From positions 1-7,551 of the forward strand of contig JAAYOX010000294.1 of assembly GCA_012520135.1 (NCBI GenBank): 7,551 nucleotides of DNA, given 5' to 3'. Under the pieces are notes generated by a model that made no database searches, was not told where the DNA came from, and saw only the letters and a list, made by a program, of their open reading frames with translations. The stretch comes from Clostridia bacterium. GTDB taxonomy: Bacteria > Bacillota > DULZ01. This document shows positions 1-5,722 of the stretch, in pieces (the first letter of the stretch is position 1; each line of letters starts with the position of its first letter). A program made the translations under genes and the position numbers.

Positions 1-1115
1 CCACCGCCACCGCCGGAGGAGGTTTTCTTTTGAACAGTGATGTTTACTTTGGCGATCCAGTCGTTTTCTGCATTGCAGTCTTCTCCATCACGGTAGAAGA
101 TCAGTTGTTCGGTTCCTTCCTTTAATCCGGTTACTTTTAATGTGCCCTTATCACTCTCAGCCCGAATAATAGGACTATCTGGGTTCGGCTGAAAACCGAC
201 CAGGCCTGTTGCTTTGCGGCCAATGATCGAAAGGGTATAAGTAACTTCGTCGCCAACGTTAATAGTGTCCTCATATAATGTATTGGTAGCGGCACGTGTA
301 AGTTTTTTTCCACCTTCCACCACAGCCTCGGAGCGCACCCATGCCTTGGCCAGCGCCAGCTCAGCCTTTTGGCCAAGACTAAGCTCATCTTCGGATTCGG
401 GAGCGCCGATTGCTTTAACCAGAACATTGTGCTGTTCAACCAGAAGGCCTGTACTCCAGCCGATATCAGTGAGTTTACCACTGAAGTCACTAAAATTATT
501 TTCGTTATCATCAATAGCCATTTGTACGGCCTTTTTCACTAATTCAGGCATGGTCTCGACCATAGCTTTATTCGAACCTTCTACAATAAGATCGTAAATG
601 GTTTCGTATTCACTAGCTGCCGCACTCCTCAGCTTGCTTCTGGCAGCAATAAGAAATTCCGCCAAATCGTTCATGGTAAAATCTTTACCAATAAGTGCCT
701 CAAAGGTTGAAAGATGTTTATTCTTAAATTCATTCAAGCGCCCTTCCAGCACCGCAGCATCATCTTCATAATAGATATTGGCGGCATCAAGGGCGACTTG
801 TTTTAAAGTTTCCTGTGCACTTTTGCCATCATCCCCAAGTTTATTTTTTACCTCATCAGGTAAGGGAGTTACGAGAGGATCCAACACACTAGTCCATTCG
901 CTATCACTCAAGTTCTGCAACTTTGTGCGCGCAGCCCGAATATCATCCTTATCAATTTCATCTACGTACGGATATACCTCCTGCAGCTCAGCAACCAGGT
1001 CACTCATATCGTACTGTGTATCCTCGGCAGCTGCTGTGCCAACGCCCAGCGGGGCCACAATTGAAAACACCATAGCCAACACAACCAGCCAGGCTAACTT
1101 TCTGTTTTTATACAC
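1..1115 (-). CDS. Secreted cell-surface protein with Ig-like domain and Gly-rich linker (3' end outside window)
   Basis: I read 371 codons on the minus strand from a GTG at 1115 without a stop; the gene continues past the left edge. A TAA (1119-1121) lies just upstream in frame, so GTG is the only nearby start, preceded by AGGAAAGGTG. Residues 1-30 form a clear signal peptide (KNRK charge cluster, hydrophobic core, cleavage after GTAAA before EDT). Residues about 31-270 look helical and acidic, without a family I recognise. Residues about 280-364 read as a beta-rich Ig-like (BIG2-type) domain, with VGDEVTYTLSI, GTLKVTGLKEGTEQLIFYRD and a closing AKVNITVQ. A KKTSSGGGGG linker follows at the window edge. 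In related anaerobes such linkers often precede S-layer homology repeats; that is inference, since none is visible here. Role: probably an envelope or S-layer protein. Confidence 0.82.
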   Translation of the reverse strand, partial: MYKNRKLAWLVVLAMVFSIVAPLGVGTAAAEDTQYDMSDLVAELQEVYPYVDEIDKDDIRAARTKLQNLSDSEWTSVLDPLVTPLPDEVKNKLGDDGKSAQETLKQVALDAANIYYEDDAAVLEGRLNEFKNKHLSTFEALIGKDFTMNDLAEFLIAARSKLRSAAASEYETIYDLIVEGSNKAMVETMPELVKKAVQMAIDDNENNFSDFSGKLTDIGWSTGLLVEQHNVLVKAIGAPESEDELSLGQKAELALAKAWVRSEAVVEGGKKLTRAATNTLYEDTINVGDEVTYTLSIIGRKATGLVGFQPNPDSPIIRAESDKGTLKVTGLKEGTEQLIFYRDGEDCNAENDWIAKVNITVQKKTSSGGGG

Positions 1116-1140
1116 TATTTAACCACACCTTTCCTATATA

Positions 1141-1169
1141 TGTATACTTTGTATTATCTTCTCTTACAA
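1141..1169 (-). promoter_or_regulatory. Candidate promoter of the surface-protein gene
   Basis: On the minus strand TTGTAA (1164-1169) and TATACA (1141-1146) are 17 bases apart, each matching the vegetative consensus at 4 of 6 positions, which would give a leader of roughly 20-25 bases before the GTG at 1115. An overlapping alternative resembles a sigma-H promoter: GCAGGAAAA (1177-1185), 12 bases, then AGAGAAG (1158-1164), one base off the RNNGAAT form. The sequence alone does not decide between them. Confidence 0.4.
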
Positions 1170-1193
1170 ATCATTATTTTCCTGCCGAATTCA

Positions 1194-1360
1194 CAAAGAA
1201 TACTCCCTTATCTTTTCGACTAAATGCGACAAAATATGCCTCGGGCCCGGGCAATTATACAAAATAAATCTATCGATTCCTTCAGGGTTTCGGGGCTGCC
1301 CGGCGCGCTGCAGTACGCCGCGGGTGGTTCCTTTTTAGTTCAAAATATTTTTTCGTATTA
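1194..1360. other. Unassigned intergenic block with GC-rich core
   Basis: No convincing gene is visible. The core (about 1285-1326) is strongly GC-rich inside AT-rich flanks. On the minus strand it can fold as CCCGCGGCG / CGCGCCGGG around an 8-base loop, with a 2x2 internal mismatch. A second self-complementary GC-rich patch lies at about 1241-1251. The minus strand also has a stop-free stretch of 47 codons (1194-1334, ending TGA at 1191-1193) with no ATG or GTG start. It could be a gene remnant, a structured leader of the surface-protein gene, or neither; I do not recognise a known riboswitch in it. Confidence 0.3.
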
Positions 1361-1393
1361 GGGGGTGACAGGGGACCGTCCCCTGTCACCCCC
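1361..1393. repeat. Perfect REP-like palindrome
   Basis: GGGGGTGACAGGGGAC (1361-1376), a single C, then its exact reverse complement (1378-1393): 16-base arms with no mismatch. The right arm continues into a longer C run and then an A run. From memory, palindromes with a TGACAGGGGAC core recur many times in genomes of anaerobic Clostridia and Deltaproteobacteria, and some REP palindromes are moved by RAYT (Y1-type) transposases; no such transposase lies in this window. It has no T-run directly after the stem on either strand, so it is not a typical intrinsic terminator. Confidence 0.75.
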
Positions 1394-1403
1394 CCCCAAA
1401 AAA

Positions 1404-1499
1404 AACGATGATCTGCTCACAATGATTGATTCTCTACCAATAGATGTAAAAGCTACATTGGTTGAAAAAATACTTGCAAGCATGCATCCTTTACAAAAA
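1404..1499 (+). pseudogene. N-terminal fragment of an addiction-module antitoxin (Unstab_antitox-like)
   Basis: About 32 plus-strand codons read NDDLLTMIDSLPIDVKATLV followed by EKILASMHPLQK. This matches my memory of the start of the small 'addiction module component' family (TIGR02574/PF09720), whose members have the pattern IDSLP..xK..LVEKIL.SLHP and then a conserved ELW..EA.RR tail of about 40 residues. That tail is missing: at about 1500 the sequence changes to the antisense of the glycosidase gene's end. The start is also missing, since the fragment runs into the A/C tract of the palindrome without a start codon or ribosome site. No partner toxin is present. The family call rests on a short match. 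Confidence 0.5.
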
Positions 1500-1501
1500 G
1501 C

Positions 1502-2590
1502 TCAGGGCAGAACAACTATGTTGGTCACGACCCGCCTTTCGGCACCGTCGGAAGGACGATTCAGGACTTTGCCATCATAGTAAAAAGTACTGGAACCACC
1601 GCCATCCAGGTTGTAAGCATCACGGACTTTGAACTCCAATAGTTTTTCCTGCGCTTCTTCCAGGGTCACGCCGGTGCTCCAACCTTTCCTGCGCCCATCA
1701 ATGACAATAAAAAGAAGGTCATCGTTTTCAAAGTGGCCGATCAGGGTGCGGGGATGCCTGGTGTTGGCCCATGCCGGCGGGATGGTCTGCTTTTTTCCGC
1801 CCTGCAGCAGTGTGGGCAAAAAGCTGGCCCCGTGCAAAACGTCCATGGCCATAATCTGTTCCTTGGTTTCTATCCGCCCGCCGACAAGCTGCCCGCTGCG
1901 GTTAAAGCCGACGAAACTCAGATCCGTAATGTTGGAAAAGTCTACTATCTCGCCGTCGATCACCGTGGCGCCCAGGGGAACCAGATTCCCTTCGTGGGCA
2001 AAAAACCCCCCGGCATTAATCGCCAGGACCGCCCCGGTGCGCCTGGCGGCAGCACTGGTTGTTTCCCCTTTGCTCTTGACCTTGTCTCCGGCCAAAACCA
2101 TTCTTAAAGCCTTCAGATTATGCAGCTTCACCTTGGCCATATATCCCCGGTAGCCCGCCTCTTCGAGGGAGTAGACTTTGATGGTGGCATTTTTACCAAA
2201 AGTCTGTCCGATGGGATCTCCGAGCATATTGGCCAGGACGAGTTCAATCATATCGCCGGAAGCACGTTTCTGTTCCACGGAAGCCTCTACCAGATCCTGT
2301 AAGCGGGCATGCTGTTGTTCATATGCCAGCAGTTCCTGGTGTGCATCTTTGCGGATCATGCTGATCAACTGGTATGAATTTTCGGTGGCGGTGCGGGTTT
2401 CCCCGATTGATTCTTTTAAATGGAGCAGTTGGCCGGAGATCCGGTCGGCTTCTGCCTGCCATATTTCTTCCTGCAGCGCCAGGGTTTCCATTTCATCTAA
2501 GGAAAAAGGCGGCCATTGGGCGCAGGCGAGCCCCATCCCTAAAAAAGGTGCCAGCAAAAGAATGAAAAATATCTGCAGCTTATAACGCAC
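1502..2590 (-). CDS. Secreted phosphodiester glycosidase family protein (NAGPA domain) with N-terminal coiled coil
   Basis: The protein has 362 residues. Residues 1-24 are a signal peptide (hydrophobic core, ACA before Q25; C23 lacks a proper lipobox). Residues about 31-115 are rich in E, Q, L and A with heptad-like spacing, probably a coiled coil. The rest is the NAGPA/phosphodiester glycosidase fold (PF09992, formerly DUF2233), with its motifs in order: INAGGFF (191-197), RHPRTLIG (278-285), DGRR..GWSTGVTLEEA (298-313), NLDGGGSST (327-335) and NRPSDG.ERRV (344-354). Family members hydrolyse sugar phosphodiester bonds; the bacterial substrate is generally unknown, with envelope glycan or exopolysaccharide the likely setting. 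The GTG start at 2590 is supported by GGAGG nine bases upstream. It overlaps the upstream coiled-coil gene by 11 bases, implying translational coupling. I see no strong terminator downstream. Confidence 0.9.
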   Translation of the reverse strand: MRYKLQIFFILLLAPFLGMGLACAQWPPFSLDEMETLALQEEIWQAEADRISGQLLHLKESIGETRTATENSYQLISMIRKDAHQELLAYEQQHARLQDLVEASVEQKRASGDMIELVLANMLGDPIGQTFGKNATIKVYSLEEAGYRGYMAKVKLHNLKALRMVLAGDKVKSKGETTSAAARRTGAVLAINAGGFFAHEGNLVPLGATVIDGEIVDFSNITDLSFVGFNRSGQLVGGRIETKEQIMAMDVLHGASFLPTLLQGGKKQTIPPAWANTRHPRTLIGHFENDDLLFIVIDGRRKGWSTGVTLEEAQEKLLEFKVRDAYNLDGGGSSTFYYDGKVLNRPSDGAERRVVTNIVVLP

Positions 2591-3068
2591 GGACGGCGGC
2601 CTCCAATTTCCTTAATTGTTCTTGTAAACCAGCCAATTGTTGGTCCAATTCGGTGATGCGCTCGGCCAAACTCTGGCGCGTGGCGTCTGTGCCGGTGATC
2701 GATTCGCCCGTCAGCTCCATTTCTTCCTGAATCATGTCCATCTCCCGGCGAATCTGCTGCATCTCCTCCTGGGAGCCGGCGAGCTCCTGCTCAAATAACT
2801 GCATGGCCCCCACGATGTCTTCGGTAATGCGCTGGTTTTCCGCCTTTAGCTCGTCCATCTGCCCGGCAAAATACTGCTCCGATTTTTGCAGATGTTTCCG
2901 CACGGCAAAGTAGCCTGCCCCCACCAGCCCTACCCATAAGAGAATAACCAGAACAAAAAACAGGGCTGTTTTTTGCCTGTTTTCCCGTGTTTTTCTGCCG
3001 GTTTGAGCTTGACTGTAATTAGTTTGCTGCTTTCCGGCTGGAGAATGCCCCAAACCTTGATCCTGCAT
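2580..3068 (-). CDS. Membrane-anchored coiled-coil protein
   Basis: I chose the ATG at 3068 (162 residues) because AAGGGG lies about eight bases upstream; a longer frame reaching to 3164 would translate the low-complexity leader repeats and lacks a site. Residues 1-34 are polar and basic (cytoplasmic side), 35-56 are one transmembrane helix (ALFFVLVILLWVGLVGAGYF), and 57-162 are almost wholly charged or Gln-rich heptads, a long coiled coil broken by GESITGTDAT at about 121-130. By topology the coiled coil would lie outside the membrane. No enzymatic motif is present and I recognise no named family. It is first in an operon with the glycosidase and overlaps it by 11 bases. Since that enzyme also starts with a coiled coil, this protein may hold it at the membrane; that is inference. 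Confidence 0.8.
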   Translation of the reverse strand: MQDQGLGHSPAGKQQTNYSQAQTGRKTRENRQKTALFFVLVILLWVGLVGAGYFAVRKHLQKSEQYFAGQMDELKAENQRITEDIVGAMQLFEQELAGSQEEMQQIRREMDMIQEEMELTGESITGTDATRQSLAERITELDQQLAGLQEQLRKLEAAVRAL

Positions 3069-3111
3069 AAATATTTCCCCTTCCCTGAAAATATAGATTC
3101 CCCCGTGGAAA

Positions 3112-3180
3112 CTTGAACGTGAACGCAAACGCAAACAGAAACTGAGAGTGACAACCTTGAACATAAACAGAAAGCGAAAG
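3112..3180. repeat. Degenerate short tandem repeat in the operon leader
   Basis: The plus strand shows hexamer-like units (AACGTG, AACGCA, AACGCA, AACAGA, AACTGA), and the block starting CTTGAACGTGAACGCAAACG at 3112 recurs imperfectly at 3156 (CTTGAACATAAACAGAAAGC), 44 bases later. In the direction of transcription it forms a pyrimidine-rich 5' leader of about 115 bases between the promoter and the coiled-coil gene. It is too irregular to code for anything convincing. Confidence 0.6.
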
Positions 3181-3190
3181 CGGTAACTAA

Positions 3191-3219
3191 ATTATAGCAG
3201 GCATGCAAGCAGCAGGCAA
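3191..3219 (-). promoter_or_regulatory. Promoter of the coiled-coil/glycosidase operon
   Basis: Minus strand: TTGCCT (3214-3219), a 17-base spacer, then a perfect TATAAT (3191-3196) preceded by TGC, which makes an extended -10. Transcription would start near 3184, giving a leader of about 115 bases to the ATG at 3068. This is the best sigma-A-type promoter in the window. Confidence 0.75.
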
Positions 3220-3225
3220 TTATAG

Positions 3226-3543
3226 AAAAAATTTCACTGTAAGTGTATCCATACCACGGATGAAATAAGAGAAATAATAAATCAGAATGCTGATACGGCC
3301 TTACTTAATAGACTTGTACCAATAGTTGAGCAAGCATATGATTGCAGCAAGAATGAAAAAATCGCGGAGGTTATTGCAATTTCAGAAGCTTCAAGATTTT
3401 TCGGGAATATAGTAGAGAACAATCGAGAGTTAGTCAGGAAATCACAGAAGCGTGTGAATGATTTGTTCCAAGCATATGAAGATAATGCAAAGCCTGTTTT
3501 CAGGGAAGTAGAGGAAAATCCAAATACCAACCCATTCCTTTGA
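3226..3543 (+). pseudogene. 3' remnant of an unidentified gene
   Basis: A plus-strand frame stays open for 105 codons and ends at TGA (3541-3543) but contains no ATG and has no ribosome site; a TAG (3223-3225) closes it upstream. The translation is protein-like: it includes DEIREIINQNADTALLNRLV, EVIAISEASRFFGNIVENN and RKSQKRVNDLFQAYEDNAK, is mostly helical and charged, and ends ENPNTNPFL. Base composition is AT-rich, unlike the glycosidase operon to its left. I do not recognise the family. Its 5' end seems to have been cut off where the operon promoter begins, and its stop codon abuts the broken IS3 transposase on the other strand. Confidence 0.55.
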
Positions 3544-3801
3544 TTTGGAGCCCAGTTTCAAATCATTGATATCATCCCTGATGCGCCTCGATCCTTTAAA
3601 TGGCTTGTCCGTATGGATTTTATCAATTAAGTGCTTAATTTTAATTTCCAGTTCCGATGGCTCCTTATTTTGACGATACAGCCCTGTACGGTTTACGCTG
3701 AGCAACCTGGCTTGTTCTTTAATAGTAAGTTTGGGATTGTCCCATTCTATCATTGCCTTGCGATCATTGACGGGGCAGTATTCCGGCAGACAGCCTGAAT
3801 A
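3544..3801 (-). pseudogene. Truncated IS3-family transposase OrfB (N-terminal part)
   Basis: From the ATG at 3753 the minus strand reads MIEWDNPKLTIKEQARLLSV, then NRTGLYRQNKEPSELEIKIK and DKPFKGSRRIRDDINDLKLG. This is the N-terminal HTH_21-type region of IS3-family OrfB (typical pattern: hPKLSI..QC.LLG..RS.YY ... GSRRI...L). In-frame codons (PVNDRKA) extend the similarity upstream of the ATG to about 3774, and a TGA closes the frame at 3802-3804. After about codon 70 (near 3544) the similarity stops and the frame runs into the antisense of the unknown plus-strand remnant. The whole DDE catalytic core is missing, as are a recognisable OrfA and the terminal inverted repeats. It cannot be active. 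Confidence 0.75.
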
Positions 3802-3924
3802 TCATCTGCACTCTTGGGGGCTTCTTAACTTCGAATTGTAGTTCCAGTGGATATGATTAGCAGCACTATCCATAGGGTTAGGAAAAATAAGCTTATTATT
3901 CATAAAGGTTTTCTTAGATTTTTG

Positions 3925-4935
3925 TTACTGGAGGTATCTTTTTACATCTTCCAGACTTTCGTAATCCAAAACCCGATCAAGAATTACGTCCAGTGTCGAG
4001 GCATCTAGTTTTGATATGCCCTGCTTTATATCTTCCGGTACGGAACCGAATTTTCTAGTAAGTAACTTTATCGCCGTTCTCACAAGGGCTTTTGTTTCCC
4101 CTTTTTCTATGCCTTGCTCCATGCCCTTTATGATGCCCCGCTCCATGCCTTCTTCCCTAAACATTTCAGCTAAAGTCATTATCCTTTCACTCCCTTCCGG
4201 ATAAATGGTTTCGATTTTCTTAACCAATTCGTTGAAGTGACCCTTGGTTAGGTCAGACCTAGCGCTGAGCAGATATCTGACTAGAGTTTCAAGATATTCC
4301 ATCCCTGTCTGTTTGTCTTCAAGTTCCAGCAAAATAATTGCCGCCTTTAAAACAAACTTTAGGATCTGGATAATATCCTCCCTTGGCATATCCCGCATCA
4401 TAGTCATTACGATTTTATTTATTACTGCACCTTTTATTTGCTCATCAGTGTATCTTGATAGATCATAAAGCAAATATTTGTAATCCGGGATGAGCGTCTG
4501 AACGTCCGTAGGTAGCTCTTCATACCCTAAGATTATTTCCCCTAAAGTAGGTTTTATGTTCCAGCCATCCCTGCCGTGGTATATTACCAGTGGAATGATT
4601 ACCGGCAGTTGAGTGGTATTTTCAACCTTAGCGTTCCAAATTTCCACCATATATTTTAAGAGCTGAAAAGCAACATCCCGGCTGGGATAGCTTTTATGTT
4701 CAAATAGAAAATAAAGGTAGCCTTCCCGATTATTAATGTTGGCCTTATAAAGGAGATCTGAAAAACTTTCCTGTAGCTCCTTATTGATGAAGCTATCTTT
4801 CTGTGGCTCCAATGTATCCATGTCTATTATATCCACGATGCTTTGAGGTAAATAATTATCTAAGAAATCCCCGGCCACGGCCACATCGCCAAAGGTCTTT
4901 TTGAAGAATTTATCGTGTGGGTTCTGAACCTTCAC
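3925..4935 (-). CDS. Rpn family recombination-promoting nuclease / PD-(D/E)XK 'transposase_31'
   Basis: The protein has 336 residues, with a GTG start at 4935 and AGGTGG seven bases upstream. It opens with the family signature HDKFFKKTFGD (7-17). The nuclease core follows: D60 in FSDLLYKANI, then E79-x-K81 in LYFLFEHKS, the expected PD-(D/E)XK arrangement, all present. PVIIPLVIYHG (111-121) is another family hallmark. The C-terminal part has the Gly-spaced helical repeat EEGMERGIIKGMEQGIEKGE (261-280) and a helical tail (LLTRKFGSVPEDIKQGISKL, 291-310). The family (PF04754, TIGR01784) includes E. coli RpnA-E, DNA endonucleases that raise RecA-independent recombination; their cellular role is debated, with phage defence proposed. 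Length and motifs argue for an intact gene. It stands alone with its own promoter, between gene fragments. Confidence 0.9.
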   Translation of the reverse strand: MKVQNPHDKFFKKTFGDVAVAGDFLDNYLPQSIVDIIDMDTLEPQKDSFINKELQESFSDLLYKANINNREGYLYFLFEHKSYPSRDVAFQLLKYMVEIWNAKVENTTQLPVIIPLVIYHGRDGWNIKPTLGEIILGYEELPTDVQTLIPDYKYLLYDLSRYTDEQIKGAVINKIVMTMMRDMPREDIIQILKFVLKAAIILLELEDKQTGMEYLETLVRYLLSARSDLTKGHFNELVKKIETIYPEGSERIMTLAEMFREEGMERGIIKGMEQGIEKGETKALVRTAIKLLTRKFGSVPEDIKQGISKLDASTLDVILDRVLDYESLEDVKRYLQ

Positions 4936-4974
4936 TCCATCACCACCTATCTTTATTATATCTGGTAACTAAAT

Positions 4975-4983
4975 ATTATACCA
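4975..4983 (-). promoter_or_regulatory. Extended -10 promoter of the Rpn-family gene
   Basis: The minus strand has TGGTATAAT (4975-4983), a perfect extended -10, 39 bases upstream of the GTG start; no good -35 is seen. A second TATAAT at 4955-4960 lies too close to the ribosome site to be the likely choice. The bases following the -10 (ATTTAGTTACC) nearly repeat those after the -10 of the coiled-coil/glycosidase operon. Confidence 0.5.
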
Positions 4984-5011
4984 TAAAAACAATCCCCCGG
5001 AAGAAATATTT

Positions 5012-5087
5012 TTACAGATTTTTCAAAAGTGCCTCAACCTCCCGCTTAAACCCGTACTTCATCAAATATTCTACCAATGCCGCTTCC
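5012..5087 (-). pseudogene. C-terminal tail of an unidentified gene
   Basis: In a frame different from the portal fragment, the minus strand reads KEAALVEYLMKYGFKREVEA then LLKNL and TAA (5012-5014). It has the look of a natural amphipathic C-terminal helix. No start or ribosome site belongs to it; an ATG at 5119 in frame lies inside the portal fragment and is probably chance. I read it as the 3' end of a gene joined to the portal gene by a deletion near 5088, beside a GGAAGGAAGGAAG run. Family unknown. Confidence 0.35.
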
Positions 5088-5315
5088 TTCCTTCCCTTGC
5101 CCAGTGCGCCGGTAAACATGGAGGGGCAGGGAGGCAATAGTTTCTGCCAATACCCGCACACACGCGTAAACTGCAAAAATGGTCATAGCCGTGCGCTCAT
5201 TGACGGTTTTGCCGCTGGGCGTAGGGCCAAAGAAGAAGGTATAGACGTTTTGCCAGAAGGTGTTCTTAGGACTGGCTCTGGACTTAAACAAGCTGGACAG
5301 GATCGGTATTTTCAT
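5046..5315 (-). pseudogene. Truncated HK97-type phage portal protein
   Basis: From the ATG at 5315 the protein has 89 residues. Residues 31-70 carry the conserved N-terminal portal pattern: SGKTVNERTAM, then IFAVYACVRVLAETIASLPL and HVYRR, as in HK97-type portals (PF04860), which form the dodecameric ring through which DNA enters the head and normally exceed 350 residues. After GKE (residue 76, about 5088) similarity ends and the frame runs to a chance TAA at 5046. The start is uncertain: AAGGAGG lies 13 bases before the ATG at 5315, but only one base before an in-frame GTG at 5327, which is too close. Protease, capsid and tail genes that should follow are absent, so a large part of the head module has been deleted. 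Confidence 0.8.
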
Positions 5316-5346
5316 GTAGGGGACCACACCTCCTTAAAATTGGGCA

Positions 5347-5373
5347 TAAAAAAAGCACCTCAATTGAGATGCC
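5347..5373 (-). terminator. Intrinsic terminator after the toxin gene
   Basis: On the minus strand GCATCTCA-AT-TGAGGTGC (5355-5372) forms an eight-pair stem with one T:G wobble, followed directly by seven T (5348-5354). It sits 18 bases beyond the toxin stop and before the portal ribosome site, so it would close the toxin-antitoxin transcript and also hinder read-through from terminase into portal. The very short loop means the top pair must open. Confidence 0.65.
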
Positions 5374-5390
5374 ATTATGGATTTTAATAT

Positions 5391-5722
5391 TTAATCAACA
5401 ATTTTTGTGTTTGACAATTGCAATTCTATATTACGTCCACCATACATTATTCTTACTATTGCAACCGTCTTTTCTTCTTCAATTACTATATAAAATACAA
5501 GATAGCTATCCACTGGAAGAACTCTCAAACCCTTACTGTGCCATGGTTCGTCTTGGTAGAGTTTATGCCGCAAGGGCAATTCATCCAGGCCTTTAATTGC
5601 ATTCATGATTCTATCAATTTGCTTTTCGCAGTTTCTGGCACTAATAAATTCATTGCAATATACCTGTAAACATTTACAAGATCCTGCTCTGATTCTTCGG
5701 TATAAATAATTTTATAACTCAT
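5391..5722 (-). pseudogene. RelE/ParE-family toxin broken by a one-base frameshift
   Basis: The first frame starts at ATG 5722 (MSYKIIYTEESEQDLVNVYR then YIAMNLLVPETA) and stops at TGA 5603-5605 after 39 codons. In the -1 frame, from 5627 (EKQIDRI) to TAA 5391-5393, the rest of the toxin is perfectly readable: MNAIKGLDELPLRHKLYQDE, PWHSKGLRVLPVDSYLVFY and a closing VAIVRIMYGGRNIELQL. Joined at PETA/EKQ the product would have about 110 residues, the normal length for these ribosome-dependent or gyrase-directed toxins. The break is one missing base in GCGAAAAGC at about 5627-5629. The family pattern (YIAYELLVPETA...RIM.AI.SL..MP.R...Y..EPWHS.GLR..PV.NYLVFY) spans both frames. The toxin start overlaps the antitoxin end by 11 bases. 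A sequencing error is possible but would have to be shown. Confidence 0.85.

Noticed and set aside
137..1122. Open frames at 137-514 (minus), 265-597 (plus) and 778-1122 (plus)
   Set aside because: All are shadows of the 371-codon minus-strand surface-protein gene, which has a signal peptide and consistent codon use over the whole stretch.
1285..1336. GC-rich stem plus TTTTT as a plus-strand terminator, or a known riboswitch class
   Set aside because: The T run is eight bases past the stem and there is no plus-strand gene to end; the sequence does not show the conserved core of any riboswitch I know.
1629..2153. Plus-strand open frames of 174 and 124 residues (1629-2153, 1733-2107) opposite the glycosidase gene
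   Set aside because: They are antisense to strongly conserved glycosidase motifs, lack ribosome sites and have low-complexity translations.
2930..3208. Minus-strand 92-residue frame and the longer version of the coiled-coil gene starting at 3164
   Set aside because: Both translate the degenerate leader repeats and lack ribosome sites; the ATG at 3068 has one.
3802..3873. Small minus-strand frame MDSAANHIHWNYNSKLRSPQ... ending at TGA 3802-3804, in frame with the IS3 OrfB
   Set aside because: Only 23 codons; HIHWNYN loosely recalls the C-terminal end of IS3 transposases, but the match is too short to support.
3886..3897. AATAAGCTTATT palindrome followed by T's as a terminator for the Rpn gene
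   Set aside because: The stem would be four A/T pairs once a loop is allowed, too weak to call.
4917..5387. Plus-strand frame of 156 residues across the portal fragment
   Set aside because: It is antisense to the conserved portal segment and spans several unrelated pieces; no ribosome site.
5603..5629. Programmed -1 ribosomal frameshift in the toxin
   Set aside because: GCG AAA AGC is not a canonical X XXY YYZ slippery heptamer and these toxins are not known to need frameshifting; a deletion is simpler.
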